Of a stretch of 64,000 nucleotides of DNA, positions 29,157 through 39,409 are shown piece after piece (the first letter of the stretch is position 1; each line of letters opens with the position of its first letter). The position numbers were made by a program, and so were the translations under genes. The DNA comes from Shewanella glacialipiscicola (lineage in GTDB: Bacteria > Pseudomonadota > Gammaproteobacteria > Enterobacterales > Shewanellaceae). The DNA lies in the NCBI RefSeq assembly GCF_023283485.1, contig NZ_JAKILU010000018.1, positions 1-64,000 on the forward strand, given 5' to 3'. The notes under the pieces were generated by a model. That model did no database searches. It had not been told where the DNA came from and saw nothing but the letters and a program-made list of their open reading frames with translations.

Positions 29157-30599
29157 ATGAAAGATACTAATAGCGTACGGATCGAAGAAGATCTATTGGG
29201 TACTAAAGAAGTTTCCAATGAATTTTATTACGGCATACATACATTACGTGCCATCGAAAACTTTAAGCTGAGTAATCAAAAAATTTCCGATGTACCTGAA
29301 TTAGTTCGTGGCATGATGCTAACTAAAAAAGCGGCTGCCATGGCAAATAGCGAATTAGGCGCAATAAGTCCTGAGATCGCTGACAAAATAATTGAAGCGT
29401 GCGATCTGATACTGACAACGGGCCGATTTGTTGATCAATTTCCGGTCGATGTCTATCAAGGCGGAGCTGGCACTTCAGTCAACATGAATACCAACGAGGT
29501 ATTAGCCAACGTTGCACTGGAGATCATGGGTCTAGAAAAAGGCCGTTACGATGTCATCAACCCAAATGATCACGTCAACAAGTGTCAATCGACCAACGAC
29601 GCCTATCCAACGGGTTTCCGTATTGCGGTCATCAACAGCACCGATATCCTGCTAGATACATTAACTGACCTTATCGCTGCTTTCGAAACTAAAGCCACAG
29701 AGTTTAAAACGATCTTAAAGATGGGCCGTACCCAGCTACAAGATGCAGTGCCTATGACATTAGGCCAAGAGTTTCATGCCTTTGCGGTCACGTTACGAGA
29801 AGAAATTAAATCTATCACGCGTTGCCAAGAATTATTGTTAGAAGTGAACTTAGGTGCTACTGCCATTGGTACGGGTCTTAATACGCCAGAGGGATATTCC
29901 TCACTGGCCATTAAACGTCTGGCAGAAATTACTGGCCGTGCTTATGTACCGGCTGAAGATTTAATCGAGGCCACGTCAGATTGCGGTGCCTACGTTATGT
30001 TGCACAGTGCGATTAAACGTATGGCGATTAAAATGTCCAAAATTTGTAACGACCTACGCCTACTGTCATCAGGTCCACGCACGGGCCTTAAAGAAATTAA
30101 TCTTCCTGAACTGCAAGCGGGTTCATCCATCATGCCTGCCAAGGTTAACCCTGTGATCCCAGAGGTGGTGAATCAGGTTGCCTTCAAGATTGTCGGCAAC
30201 GACATCACGATTACTATGGCCGCCGAAGCGGGTCAGTTACAGCTAAACGTGATGGAGCCTGTGATTGGCCAAGCAATGTTTGAGTCACTCAGTTTAATGG
30301 GTAATGCCTGTATCGCCCTGCGCGAAAAATGCGTTGAAGGCATCACCGCCAACCCAGAAATCTGTATGAATCATGTGCTCAATTCTATCGGTATCGTGAC
30401 CTACCTTAACCCGTACATCGGCCACCATGAAGGTGACATCATCGGCAAGATTTGCGCCCAAACGGGTAAAAATGTCCGTGAAGTGGTACTTGAGCGCGGC
30501 TTGTTAACAGTTGAAGAACTGGATGACATCCTCTCAGTTGAAAACCTGATGCATCCTAAATATCAGCCGAAGAAAAATACCAGCAAAAACAAAGTGTAA
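29157..30599 (+). CDS. aspA: Aspartate ammonia-lyase (aspartase)
   Basis: Aspartase converts L-aspartate to fumarate and ammonia in the cytoplasm. The 480-residue protein starts [20 protein letters not shown], matching the E. coli N-terminus, and the ATG at 29157 has GGATAGGA just upstream; an earlier in-frame TTG at 29142 is unlikely. The fumarase/aspartase signature [20 protein letters not shown] lies near residue 318, and [20 protein letters not shown] near 137. It is followed by a Dcu exchanger and fumarate reductase genes, so the fumarate it makes is probably respired. Confidence 0.98.
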   Translation: MKDTNSVRIEEDLLGTKEVSNEFYYGIHTLRAIENFKLSNQKISDVPELVRGMMLTKKAAAMANSELGAISPEIADKIIEACDLILTTGRFVDQFPVDVYQGGAGTSVNMNTNEVLANVALEIMGLEKGRYDVINPNDHVNKCQSTNDAYPTGFRIAVINSTDILLDTLTDLIAAFETKATEFKTILKMGRTQLQDAVPMTLGQEFHAFAVTLREEIKSITRCQELLLEVNLGATAIGTGLNTPEGYSSLAIKRLAEITGRAYVPAEDLIEATSDCGAYVMLHSAIKRMAIKMSKICNDLRLLSSGPRTGLKEINLPELQAGSSIMPAKVNPVIPEVVNQVAFKIVGNDITITMAAEAGQLQLNVMEPVIGQAMFESLSLMGNACIALREKCVEGITANPEICMNHVLNSIGIVTYLNPYIGHHEGDIIGKICAQTGKNVREVVLERGLLTVEELDDILSVENLMHPKYQPKKNTSKNKV

Positions 30600-30606
30600 C
30601 TAGGTG

Positions 30607-30631
30607 GGGCTGGGGGAAGACTCCCCAGCCC
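30607..30631. repeat. Stem-loop between aspA and the dcu gene
   Basis: GGGCTGGGG (30607-30615) pairs with CCCCAGCCC (30623-30631) across a seven-base loop just past the aspA stop. No T run follows, so it more likely stabilises the aspA mRNA end or partly attenuates than terminates fully. Confidence 0.6.
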
Positions 30632-30715
30632 AAACTCAATAATTCAACAATAAGCCTATGCACAATTGACACTGAACTAGGCTATGGCAATTAAAAACAA
30701 AAAAGAGTTAACACT

Positions 30716-32017
30716 ATGATTATATTAGAGATAGCAATTGTGCTCGGGGCGATTTATCTAGGTGCTAGGATGGGTAGCATGGGTGTCGGCTTTGCGGGTG
30801 GTGTTGGAGTATTGATACTGACCGCAGGACTAGGACTCAAACCGGGTAATATCCCCATTGATGTGATCCTCATCATTATGTCAGTAATCACCGCCATTGC
30901 AGCTATGCAAGTGTCGGGTGGGATGGATTACTTAGTGTCACTGGCTGAAAAATTATTACGTAAACATCCAAAACAAATCACCTTTTTGGCCCCCGTTGTG
31001 ACTTACTTCATGACACTCTTTGCGGGTACTGGCCACACCGCATTCTCCACCTTACCTGTTATTGCCGAAGTCGCAAAAGAACAAGGTATTCGTCCTTCTC
31101 GTCCTTTATCTATCGCCGTAGTCGCCTCACAGGTCGCTATTACTGCCTCACCCATTTCAGCAGCGGTAGTGTTCTTCTCTGGCATCTTAGATCCCTTTGG
31201 TGTCGATTACTTAGTGCTGTTAGCCGTATGTATTCCATCAACTTTTCTTGCCTGTATGGTTGGGGCTGTTGTCGCTAATTTAATGGGCAAAGAGCTTGCT
31301 GACGATCCAATCTATCAAGATCGCTTGGCTAAGGGTTTAGTTAAAAAGCGCGGTACAACCCAGATCACCATTAAACCAGGTGCCAAGCGTTCAGTAATGA
31401 TTTTCCTTATGGCGATTGCGGCTGTGATGGTTTATGCCACTGCAATTTCTGACAAAGTAGGATTAATTGTTAACCCAGTTCTACCACGCGATGCCGCCAT
31501 TATGGTGTTGATGCTGACAGCTGCTGCGGCTATCACCATTTTTTGTAAATTAGACGCAAGCGAAATCTCCAATGCCGGCACCTTTAAATCAGGTATGTCC
31601 GCCTGTGTTTGTGTATTAGGTGTGGCTTGGTTGGGTGATACTTTTGTTTCTAATCATATTAATGAAATCAAAGACCTTGCTGGTAACTTACTGCAAAGTC
31701 AGCCTTGGTTATTATCGGTCACCCTGTTCTTTGCTTCTATGTTGCTCTATTCACAGGGCGCGACGACTAAAGCACTGATGCCTGCAGCATTAGCGATTGG
31801 CGTGAGTCCTTTAACTGCAGTGGCCTCTTTTGCCGCAGTAAGTGCCTTGTTCGTATTGCCGACTTACCCTACGTTACTCGCCGCGGTTGAGATGGATGAT
31901 ACCGGCTCAACTCGAATTGGTAAGGCGGTATTTAACCATCCTTTCCTTATTCCGGGCGTCGTGACGATTGCTACCAGTGTGGCATTAGCGTTCCTATTTG
32001 GCGGCATGATGTTATAG
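30716..32017 (+). CDS. Anaerobic C4-dicarboxylate transporter, DcuA/DcuB family
   Basis: The 433-residue inner-membrane protein has about ten or more hydrophobic segments and Dcu family motifs: GAIYLGARMGSMGVGFAGGV near the N-terminus, FAGTGHTAFSTLPVIAEVAK near residue 100, and SPISAAVVFFSGILDPFG near 143. Dcu carriers exchange aspartate or fumarate for succinate, and also take them up. The gene sits between aspA and frdCAB, so it probably brings in aspartate or fumarate and exports succinate during fumarate respiration. DcuA and DcuB cannot be separated from sequence alone. Confidence 0.93.
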   Translation: MIILEIAIVLGAIYLGARMGSMGVGFAGGVGVLILTAGLGLKPGNIPIDVILIIMSVITAIAAMQVSGGMDYLVSLAEKLLRKHPKQITFLAPVVTYFMTLFAGTGHTAFSTLPVIAEVAKEQGIRPSRPLSIAVVASQVAITASPISAAVVFFSGILDPFGVDYLVLLAVCIPSTFLACMVGAVVANLMGKELADDPIYQDRLAKGLVKKRGTTQITIKPGAKRSVMIFLMAIAAVMVYATAISDKVGLIVNPVLPRDAAIMVLMLTAAAAITIFCKLDASEISNAGTFKSGMSACVCVLGVAWLGDTFVSNHINEIKDLAGNLLQSQPWLLSVTLFFASMLLYSQGATTKALMPAALAIGVSPLTAVASFAAVSALFVLPTYPTLLAAVEMDDTGSTRIGKAVFNHPFLIPGVVTIATSVALAFLFGGMML

Positions 32018-32154
32018 CGCCATATTCCCTAACGTTATCCGAGGGTGATGCTAATAAATGGCTTAGCCCTCTTATTTTAATCTGTATTTCAAGGGGTAGT
32101 TTGGTGTAGTGCAGACGCATCCACACTATGACAAACCTAGTAAGGAGTGAATTA

Positions 32155-32880
32155 ATGTCAGCGAAAACGCGTGTTCCTACCGCCATTAATGGTGGGCCGT
32201 ATGGGCAAGCTTGGTCGGCTAAAGCAGACTGCTTACAAAGTGTGACTGGGCTTATATTGGGTATTTTTCTTTTATTTCATATGCATTTTGAGGCGAGCAT
32301 TTTATTAGGGAAAGAAACCTTCTTTCACATGGTGCAATTCTTAGAAGGCAGCATGTTTAGCTCGACTGATCATGGCTTCCCGATTGTAACCAAGATCATT
32401 TCAGTGATTATGCTCGTGATTGTTGCGGTACATGCCGCCACAGCATTACGCCGCTTTCCCACACAACTGGGCCAATGGCGCGCAATGCGTGGCTTCATGT
32501 CGAGTATCAAACATAAAGATACCCAATTATGGTTCTGGCAGATGATTACTGGGTTTTTACTCTTTTTCTTAGTGTCAGCCCACCTTGCAACCATGATTTT
32601 AAACCCAGAGATTGGCCCTCACCTTTCGGCTGAACGGGTTTACCACGATAACGCTTGGCTCTTATACGTGGTGTTTCTACCAATCGTTTTATTCCACGGC
32701 ATCGTTGGCTTATATCGAGTGATCTTAAAATGGGGTGTGAGCAGTAACCGCCCACTTATCCGCACCATCGCCCATGTATTGATCGTCTATTTATTATGCT
32801 TAGGCACATTAAGCCTAGTGACCTATATCAATATTGGTATGGAATTAGTATTGCCGGTGCAACCGTTTATTCCCAATTAA
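32155..32880 (+). CDS. frdC: Fumarate reductase di-haem cytochrome b subunit FrdC
   Basis: This 241-residue membrane anchor of quinol:fumarate reductase resembles the Wolinella type, not the E. coli FrdC/FrdD pair. It has five hydrophobic segments and histidines at 44, 93, 143 and 181 that match the four haem b ligands known in Wolinella (44, 93, 143, 182). Glu64 matches the menaquinol-site Glu66. The residue two before the last ligand, Glu180 in Wolinella, is leucine here (VLFHGIVGLYR). The ATG at 32155 has AAGGAGTG upstream; an upstream in-frame start at 32128 adds nine residues and has no site. It is first in frdC-frdA-frdB. Confidence 0.95.
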   Translation: MSAKTRVPTAINGGPYGQAWSAKADCLQSVTGLILGIFLLFHMHFEASILLGKETFFHMVQFLEGSMFSSTDHGFPIVTKIISVIMLVIVAVHAATALRRFPTQLGQWRAMRGFMSSIKHKDTQLWFWQMITGFLLFFLVSAHLATMILNPEIGPHLSAERVYHDNAWLLYVVFLPIVLFHGIVGLYRVILKWGVSSNRPLIRTIAHVLIVYLLCLGTLSLVTYINIGMELVLPVQPFIPN

Positions 32881-32947
32881 TAACAACAGACAAGCTAGCG
32901 CTATCGGCGCACCTAGCCTGTAGAGCAACACAAACAATATACGGATC

Positions 32948-32986
32948 CTCCTCGATACATAGTTGCAGCGCATCTATACCGAGGAG
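32948..32986 (+). other. Stem-loop in the frdC-frdA spacer
   Basis: CTCCTCG (32948-32954) pairs with CGAGGAG (32980-32986), with inner ATAG/CTAT pairing, in the unusually long 157-bp spacer inside the frd operon. The right arm is a strong ribosome binding site for a five-codon frame (ATG 32991 to TGA 33005, product MINL). It may be a leader peptide or mRNA-processing element. Confidence 0.4.
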
Positions 32987-33037
32987 CGCAATGATAAATC
33001 TATGAATGTTATCTAGATAATTAGATAAGGAGCTCAT

Positions 33038-35047
33038 TTGAAACTTATTTATACTGACTCATTAGTGATTGGCGCCGGACTCGCGGGCCTTAGAGTCGCC
33101 ATTGCCACCAAAGAACGCGGACTCGATACCTTAGTGCTATCGTTAATTCCCGCAAAACGTTCACATTCAGCTGCTGCACAAGGCGGTATGCAAGCCAGCC
33201 TTGGTAACACAGTTAAAGGCATGGGCGACAACGAAGATGTGCATTTCCAAGACACAGTAAAAGGCTCCGACTGGGGCTGCGACCAAGATGTAGCGCGCAT
33301 GTTTACACACTGCGCGCCTAAAGCGATTCGCGAACTCACCAACTGGGGCGTGCCTTGGTCCAGGATTTCTGCCGGCCCGCGTGAAGTCATCATGAACGCG
33401 CAAAAAGTCACCCTCAATGAAGCTGAAGAAGCTCACGGCCTGATTAATGCCCGAGACTTTGGCGGCACCAAGAAATGGCGTACTTGTTATACCGCCGATG
33501 GCACAGGCCACTCTTTACTGTATGCGGTCGATAACCAAGCCATATCAATGGGTATTCCAGTACACGAGCGGATTGAAGCGCTGTCGCTAATCCATGACGG
33601 TAAGCGTTGCCATGGCGTAATCGCACGCTGCTTAATCACCGGCGAGCTACGTGCTTATGTGGCTAAATCCACCACAATCGCCACCGGTGGTTACGGCAAA
33701 ATTTATGAAATATCCACCAACGCCACTATCTGCGAAGGTATTGGTCAAGCATTAGCACTCGACACCGGCGTTGCCACTTTAGGCAACATGGAAGCGGTGC
33801 AGTTCCACCCTACCGCCATCGTGCCAGCGGGTATTTTAACCACTGAAGGGTGTCGTGGTGATGGCGGTATTTTACGTGATAAAGACGGTCACCGCTTTAT
33901 GCCAGATTACGAACCAGAGAAAAAAGAACTTGCCTCCCGTGATGTGGTCTCGCGCCGCATGACAGAGCACATGCGTAAAGGTAAAGGCGTTGACAGCCCT
34001 TACGGCCCGCATCTATGGCTAGATATCACCCTGTTAGGCCGCGAGCATATCGAAACCAACTTGCGCGAAGTGAAAGAGATTTGTGAGTATTTTCTGGGTA
34101 TCGACCCCTGTAAAGATTGGATCCCAGTAAGACCTACCCAGCATTATTCTATGGGCGGCGTACGCACCAATGCCACTGGCGAAAGCCCACAGCTCAAAGG
34201 ATTGTTCAGTGTCGGCGAAGCGGCCTGTTGGGACATGCACGGCTTTAACCGCCTAGGTGGTAACTCGGTCGCTGAAACAGTCGTTGGCGGCATGATTATT
34301 GGTAAATATGTTGCTGATTTTTGTGAGCAAAACAGCCTAGAAATCGATACTGCCCTCACGCAGAAATGTATCGATAAATTACAGGCAGAAATTGATCATC
34401 TTATTGATGGCGACGGCAAAGAAAATCCTTTTGAAATCAAGATTGAAATGCAACGTATTATGATGAATTACGTCGGCATTTTCCGTAACGGACCCGAATT
34501 AGAAAAATCCATCAAAGAGCTTAAAGCATTACTCGTACGATCTAAGAATCTGGGTCTCAAATGTAAAAAACGTCACTCAAACCCAGAGTTAGTTGAAGCA
34601 CTGCGCGTCAGCCGTATGTTAAGAGTCGCCTTAACTGTTGCCTGCGGCGCTGCCGCTCGGACAGAAAGTCGCGGCGCCCATTCACGGGAAGATTATCCAC
34701 AACGCAACGATAAAGATTGGCTTAACCGTACGCTAGCAACTTGGCCAGACGCCGAGTCACTAGAGCCAGTATTGCGTTACGAAGCACTCGATGTAATGAA
34801 AATGGAATTACCACCGGGATACCGAGGCTATGGTAACGATAACACCATCCCTCACCCAGACACGGAAAAGCGCGTGCAACAGATCAATGAAGTGATCGCA
34901 AGCTTAGGCGACAACCCTGATAGACACACGCTTCAGCACGCATTGATGCCATTTGAGTTGCCAAGCCATCTGCAACCTCGCAATGAGCGTCTCACTGATA
35001 CTTTAAAAACCATGCCATCTCAACCGGTAGGAAACAAACCATTATGA
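33038..35047 (+). CDS. frdA: Fumarate reductase flavoprotein subunit FrdA
   Basis: FrdA carries covalently bound FAD and reduces fumarate to succinate on the cytoplasmic side. The 669-residue protein starts at a TTG (33038) with AAGGAG five bases upstream. The N-terminus [18 protein letters not shown] aligns with Wolinella FrdA, which supports the TTG. The FAD-binding GAGLAGL is followed by [13 protein letters not shown], where His43 is the expected FAD attachment residue. [15 protein letters not shown] and the C-terminal capping region are intact. Its stop overlaps the frdB start by four bases. Confidence 0.98.
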   Translation: MKLIYTDSLVIGAGLAGLRVAIATKERGLDTLVLSLIPAKRSHSAAAQGGMQASLGNTVKGMGDNEDVHFQDTVKGSDWGCDQDVARMFTHCAPKAIRELTNWGVPWSRISAGPREVIMNAQKVTLNEAEEAHGLINARDFGGTKKWRTCYTADGTGHSLLYAVDNQAISMGIPVHERIEALSLIHDGKRCHGVIARCLITGELRAYVAKSTTIATGGYGKIYEISTNATICEGIGQALALDTGVATLGNMEAVQFHPTAIVPAGILTTEGCRGDGGILRDKDGHRFMPDYEPEKKELASRDVVSRRMTEHMRKGKGVDSPYGPHLWLDITLLGREHIETNLREVKEICEYFLGIDPCKDWIPVRPTQHYSMGGVRTNATGESPQLKGLFSVGEAACWDMHGFNRLGGNSVAETVVGGMIIGKYVADFCEQNSLEIDTALTQKCIDKLQAEIDHLIDGDGKENPFEIKIEMQRIMMNYVGIFRNGPELEKSIKELKALLVRSKNLGLKCKKRHSNPELVEALRVSRMLRVALTVACGAAARTESRGAHSREDYPQRNDKDWLNRTLATWPDAESLEPVLRYEALDVMKMELPPGYRGYGNDNTIPHPDTEKRVQQINEVIASLGDNPDRHTLQHALMPFELPSHLQPRNERLTDTLKTMPSQPVGNKPL

Positions 35048-35769
35048 GCCGTCAAATCAGCTTTAATATCTTCCGTTACGATCCACAAGATGGCCAAGAC
35101 AAGCCGAAAATGGAACGTTATCAGTTGACTGAAACACCCGGTATGACAGTGTTTATTGCACTTAATCAACTGCGTGAACAACAAGATCCCTCATTGCAAT
35201 TCGACTTTGTTTGCCGCGCGGGTATTTGTGGCAGTTGCGCCATGGTCATCAATGGTTTCCCAACCCTTGCCTGTCGCACGCTAACGGCAAATTACCCCGA
35301 TGGTGAAATCACTTTAATGCCATTACCTGGCTTTGAGCTGATTGGTGACTTATCCGTTAACACGGGTAAATTTATGCGTGAATTAGCCGAACGATTAAAG
35401 CTATGGCTGCATCCTAAAGCCGATGATCACGACATGCATCGTCTTGAAAACCCAATGGCTCCCGAAGAAGCTGCACGCATTTATGAGCTAGAACGCTGCG
35501 TTGAATGCGGGGTTTGTGTATCTGCCTGCGCCACCAAACAAATGCGCGAGACCTTTGTCGGTGCGGTTGGCATGATGAAAATTGCTCGCTTCGAAATGGA
35601 TAGCAGAGACGCTCGTACTGCGGATGATTTTTACCATGTTATCGGTAATCAAGACGGCGTATTTGGCTGTATGACATTGCTTGGCTGCCAAGATAATTGC
35701 CCCAAAGATTTGCCGCACATGCAACAAATTGCTTACCTACGCCGGAAAATGGCCGCAACCATACTCTAA
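35044..35769 (+). CDS. frdB: Fumarate reductase iron-sulfur subunit FrdB
   Basis: FrdB passes electrons from the cytochrome b subunit to FrdA through three iron-sulfur clusters. Cys57, Cys62, Cys65 and Cys77 in CRAGICGSC and LACRT bind [2Fe-2S]. [11 protein letters not shown] holds [4Fe-4S] ligands and [15 protein letters not shown] holds the [3Fe-4S] and remaining ligands. The 241-residue length matches the Wolinella enzyme. It overlaps the frdA stop (ATGA), so the two are translationally coupled. Confidence 0.98.
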   Translation: MSRQISFNIFRYDPQDGQDKPKMERYQLTETPGMTVFIALNQLREQQDPSLQFDFVCRAGICGSCAMVINGFPTLACRTLTANYPDGEITLMPLPGFELIGDLSVNTGKFMRELAERLKLWLHPKADDHDMHRLENPMAPEEAARIYELERCVECGVCVSACATKQMRETFVGAVGMMKIARFEMDSRDARTADDFYHVIGNQDGVFGCMTLLGCQDNCPKDLPHMQQIAYLRRKMAATIL

Positions 35770-35948
35770 TGCGAACGCCTTCATCGATCCCGCCACTGGG
35801 TGGGATGGGGGAGCATTTTCCAAAATTAGGCTGGCAAAAATTATTTACCAGTAAAGACATGCGGGATCTTTCATTTCAACAAGATCCCGAACCCAGCACA
35901 ATCAAACGTGCGCATCCTTACTACTATGCAGTACTGCTTTATGGATAA
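35769..35948 (+). CDS. Possible 59-residue protein coupled to frdB
   Basis: An ATG at 35769 overlaps the frdB TAA by one base (TAATG) and opens 59 codons to 35948. The product begins [20 protein letters not shown] and ends HPYYYAVLLYG; it has no signal peptide, membrane helix or domain I recognise. The overlap favours coupled translation, but chance cannot be excluded. Confidence 0.35.
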   Translation: MRTPSSIPPLGGMGEHFPKLGWQKLFTSKDMRDLSFQQDPEPSTIKRAHPYYYAVLLYG

Positions 35949-35995
35949 CAAAACCATTAACAGAGCGTTAGTAGTTGTTATGTAAGGAAATATAA

Positions 35996-37051
35996 ATGAA
36001 GCTATCAAAAATAACAGCAGCAATGATGATGCTAAGCTTTACCGCCCCCCTATTCGCCGCTCAAGCCAATGATACTGCGACGAATGATGAGTTACGGGCT
36101 GAATTACAACAAATACAACAAAGACTTGCGACGCTAGAAACCCAAGAGAGCACAGCTTCGACCCCAACATCATCAGACACTCAGTTTAATTTTTATGGTT
36201 CTTTACGCCCTACATTCGGAGTGAGCAACTTAAGTTCAGACGAAGTATGGGATGTGGGTGATGCCAGCTCACGAATTGGTTTTGCCGCAGAGCAAAAGCT
36301 CAGTCATGGCCTAACCGGCTTTGCTAAAGGCGAATTTAAAGTCGACATTAAAAACGACGGTGATTTTGGCGACGCACGTCTAGCGTATGTCGGTATTGAA
36401 GGATTATTTGGTCGGTTCGCCATCGGTAAGCAAGCCGTTACTCAAGAAATTATTTCTGATCCTGTCGATATATTTAACCGCTCAGGAACCCCCCTCGCCT
36501 ATGACAGTGCGAGCCCGTTCAGAGTGAATAATCTAGTCACCTATCGTAAGCAATTCGGCGATTTCTTATTTTCGGCTGATGGACAATTTGATGGCGATAA
36601 AGGCAGTGATGGTAGCGATTTTGTCAACGCTGGTGTTCGCTACAAAACTGACTTTATCTACATCGCTGCAGCTTTTTATAACAAAGAGTTAGAAGATGGC
36701 ACCGATGAAAATACTGTAGGTGTGACCCTATCAAAGAGCTTTGACTCTTTATACCTCGCCGCAGCCTATCAAGATATAGACAAAGATGACGCCGATGGAT
36801 CCACACTTGACGTCGTAGCAAGCTACGCCATCAATGAAAGCTATAAAGTTAAGCTAGGTGTATCTCAATATGATGATGGTGGCAACGATGTGACCTCTAA
36901 AACCTATAATGCCTACAACACTACGCTTGAATGGCATTTAACGCCTATGTTCAGAACCTTTGTCGAATATCAAAAAACTGATTACGACTACCGTGAAACC
37001 AATGACCAAATCATGATCGGCATGCGTTATAACTTCGATTATAAGTTTTAA
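35996..37051 (+). CDS. Outer-membrane porin (trimeric general porin type)
   Basis: The 351-residue protein has a signal peptide (MKLSKITAAMMMLSFTAPLFA), then a short helical segment with DELRAELQQIQQRLATLE that may form a periplasmic coiled coil, then a beta-barrel beginning FNFYGSLRPTFGVSN and ending in the phenylalanine required for barrel assembly (GMRYNFDYKF). The barrel motif GFAKGEFKVD and RFAIGKQAVTQ fit general porins. It is acidic, with several Asp/Gly-rich loops. It follows frdB by 227 bp in the same direction and may admit dicarboxylates or aspartate for the frd module; that is inference. Confidence 0.9.
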   Translation: MKLSKITAAMMMLSFTAPLFAAQANDTATNDELRAELQQIQQRLATLETQESTASTPTSSDTQFNFYGSLRPTFGVSNLSSDEVWDVGDASSRIGFAAEQKLSHGLTGFAKGEFKVDIKNDGDFGDARLAYVGIEGLFGRFAIGKQAVTQEIISDPVDIFNRSGTPLAYDSASPFRVNNLVTYRKQFGDFLFSADGQFDGDKGSDGSDFVNAGVRYKTDFIYIAAAFYNKELEDGTDENTVGVTLSKSFDSLYLAAAYQDIDKDDADGSTLDVVASYAINESYKVKLGVSQYDDGGNDVTSKTYNAYNTTLEWHLTPMFRTFVEYQKTDYDYRETNDQIMIGMRYNFDYKF

Positions 37052-37158
37052 GCTTTTACCTAAATCAAATGGTTGAATCTATAAGCTAGACGAATGCTTT
37101 AACGCTCTCAGTCTGCTTATACAATAGAAAGACCCAAAGCATTAACGCTAGAAACAAT

Positions 37159-37181
37159 AAAGCCACGACTTGCGTGGCTTT
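37159..37181. terminator. Terminator between porin and ssb
   Basis: AAAGCCACG (37159-37167) and CGTGGCTTT (37173-37181) form a nine-bp stem with a five-base loop. The stem lies between the convergent porin and ssb genes and can serve both. Confidence 0.8.
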
Positions 37182-37222
37182 ATTCATTTCAGACTATCTC
37201 GTCTTTACGACTTATGTATTCC

Positions 37223-37933
37223 TCAAAACGGGATATCATCATCCCAACCATCATCCAAATCTGGAGTGAAGTTTTGCTGAGGTTGCGGTGCTGGGCGCTG
37301 TGCTGGTGCTGCAGGTGCTTGATAAGCTGGCGCTGGAGCAGCTTGTGGCTTAGGCGCATAACCACCCTGCTGTGGTGGTTGGGACTGCGGTTGACCATAA
37401 CCTTGCTGCTGGGCAGGTGCTTGCGCGGCATATTGTTGCTGAGCTGGCGCTTGGTAAGCTGGTGCAGCTTGAGGAGCTGGAGCATATTGATTTTGCGCTG
37501 GTGCCGCTTGTTGTGGTGCAGACTGATAACCTGCGTTTTGTGGCATGCCGCCGCCCATTGGCGCGCCTTGTGCTTGGCCACCTTGACCACGGCTACCTAG
37601 CATTTGCATGCTACCACTTTGGTCGATAACCACTTCAGTACTGTAACGCTCTTGACCACTTTGGTCTTTCCACTTACGAGTTTGCAATTTACCTTCAAGG
37701 TAAACCTGAGAACCTTTACGCAGGTATTCACCTGTAATTTCAGCTAATTTACCGAACAGAACCACACGATGCCATTCAGTACGCTCTTGCTGTTGACCCT
37801 GTTGGTCTTTCCACGATTCGCTGGTCGCTACTGTGATGTTTGCGACTGCATTACCGTTTGGCATATAACGCACTTCTGGATCTTGTCCCAAATTGCCAAC
37901 CAAAATTACCTTGTTAACACCACGACTGGCCAT
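37223..37933 (-). CDS. ssb: Single-stranded DNA-binding protein SSB
   Basis: SSB protects single-stranded DNA during replication, repair and recombination. The 236-residue protein has the OB-fold domain (residues 1-110, with [17 protein letters not shown] and [15 protein letters not shown]), a long Gly/Pro/Gln/Ala-rich disordered linker (about 115-225) and the acidic tip [12 protein letters not shown] that docks partner proteins. The linker is longer than in E. coli (178 residues in all) and repeats PAQQ- and APAYQAP-like units. No LexA box is visible upstream, unlike E. coli ssb. Confidence 0.98.
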   Translation of the reverse strand: MASRGVNKVILVGNLGQDPEVRYMPNGNAVANITVATSESWKDQQGQQQERTEWHRVVLFGKLAEITGEYLRKGSQVYLEGKLQTRKWKDQSGQERYSTEVVIDQSGSMQMLGSRGQGGQAQGAPMGGGMPQNAGYQSAPQQAAPAQNQYAPAPQAAPAYQAPAQQQYAAQAPAQQQGYGQPQSQPPQQGGYAPKPQAAPAPAYQAPAAPAQRPAPQPQQNFTPDLDDGWDDDIPF

Positions 37934-38041
37934 TGAAATCTCCTGCGATTCTTTAAATAATCTATTAATTCAGTATGTTGTTTATCTATGTCGCCACAGA
38001 GGAAAATCGGCTTCCCCAAATATTACACGGCAGACCAGACA

Positions 38042-39409
38042 TTATTGAGCAGAGCCTAACACAGCTCGTGCTTCTCTTAAATCGAAATGCTCATCAACCT
38101 TTAAGTAGGCCACTTTCTCATCGAGCACGACGATCGCTTCGACCACGCCCATCAGCGCTGATAACTGTGCTGCCATATCCCGCGCCTGCGCCTTGTCTTT
38201 GACTTCGGCTTCTAAGGTGTAGCTCTTTAACAGCACTGGATTTTCCATACCTAATGTCAGGAATAACCAGATAGACATTAAGATCACGGCAACGATAAAT
38301 ACCCCGACCGCGCCCACTAATTGGAAAGCGCCGCCGCCCAGCATACCACCACAAAAAGCCCCTAAAAACTGACTAGTGGAATAGACACCCATGGCTGAGC
38401 CTTTTTCGCCGACGGGGCAGAATTTAGCAATCAAACTGGGCAAAGAGGCTTCTAAGTAATTAAAGCCGGTAAAAAATAGCACCACGGCAAAGCTTAATAC
38501 CCAAAGGTTGCTAGAGAATGCGGCCATCGCCAGTAATGCCACTATCATGATCACAAGAGCGATTTGGAACATGGCCTTGGTATTTTTACGCTTAACGCCG
38601 ATGATGATTAACGGCACCATCAGGAAAAACGCCCCCACAAAAGCAGGGAAATATAGCATCCAGTGTTTTTCCTTCACTAAACCGGCATCAACAAGATCCA
38701 GCGGCAAAGCCACAAATACCGCAGTTAACACTAAATGCAGGATAAAAATCCCCGCGTCTAATCTAAACAACTGCGGATCAGTTAACATTCGCTTGAGTCT
38801 GGCAGGCGTAGCTAACGTGTCGCCCTTAGGCGCATGGCTAATCGGATTCGGCACTAAAAGCTGCACAATCAACATGCCCAACACAGCGAGGATGGCCGTG
38901 AGGTAAAACAGACCCGATAAACCCACATGTTGCGCAACAATCGGCCCGACCAGTAAAGACAGCGCAAAGGAGGCGCCGATACACATACCAATAATCGCCA
39001 TCACCTTAGTACGCTGTTCGTCGCGGGTTAAATCTGCGGCCAAGGCTAATACAGCAGCCGCAATCGCACCCATACCCTGCACTGCGCGGCCAAACACCAC
39101 ACCATAAATCGTCTCAGCATTAGCAGCAATCAAACTACCAATAGCAAACACCACTAAGCCCGCCAAAATAATCGGCTTACGACCATATTTGTCAGATAAA
39201 ATCCCCATGGGGATTTGTAGCGCGGCTTGGGTTAAGCCATAGGCGCCAATAGCAATACCCACCCACAGAGGCGAGAAGCCCTCGAGGTGCTGACCATAAA
39301 GTGCAAAGACGGGCATGATCATAAACAAGCCCATCATGCGCAAACCAAATACACTGGCTAAAGAAAACGCGACTTTTTTTTCCGTACTCGAAAGTCCGTT
39401 GTTACCCAT
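38042..39409 (-). CDS. MFS transporter, YajR-like with C-terminal domain
   Basis: The 455-residue inner-membrane protein has about 12 helices of the major facilitator superfamily, with the DHA1-type loop motif GILSDKYGRKPIILAGL after helix 2. After residue 390 a soluble extension of about 65 residues (LEAEVKDKAQARDM to DLREARAVL) resembles the ferredoxin-like YAM domain of YajR. It probably exports a small drug or metabolite by proton antiport. It lies between ssb and uvrA, a pair that is divergent and adjacent in E. coli. The start at 39409 lies after a long leaderless stretch; no regulator is near. Confidence 0.92.
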   Translation of the reverse strand: MGNNGLSSTEKKVAFSLASVFGLRMMGLFMIMPVFALYGQHLEGFSPLWVGIAIGAYGLTQAALQIPMGILSDKYGRKPIILAGLVVFAIGSLIAANAETIYGVVFGRAVQGMGAIAAAVLALAADLTRDEQRTKVMAIIGMCIGASFALSLLVGPIVAQHVGLSGLFYLTAILAVLGMLIVQLLVPNPISHAPKGDTLATPARLKRMLTDPQLFRLDAGIFILHLVLTAVFVALPLDLVDAGLVKEKHWMLYFPAFVGAFFLMVPLIIIGVKRKNTKAMFQIALVIMIVALLAMAAFSSNLWVLSFAVVLFFTGFNYLEASLPSLIAKFCPVGEKGSAMGVYSTSQFLGAFCGGMLGGGAFQLVGAVGVFIVAVILMSIWLFLTLGMENPVLLKSYTLEAEVKDKAQARDMAAQLSALMGVVEAIVVLDEKVAYLKVDEHFDLREARAVLGSAQ

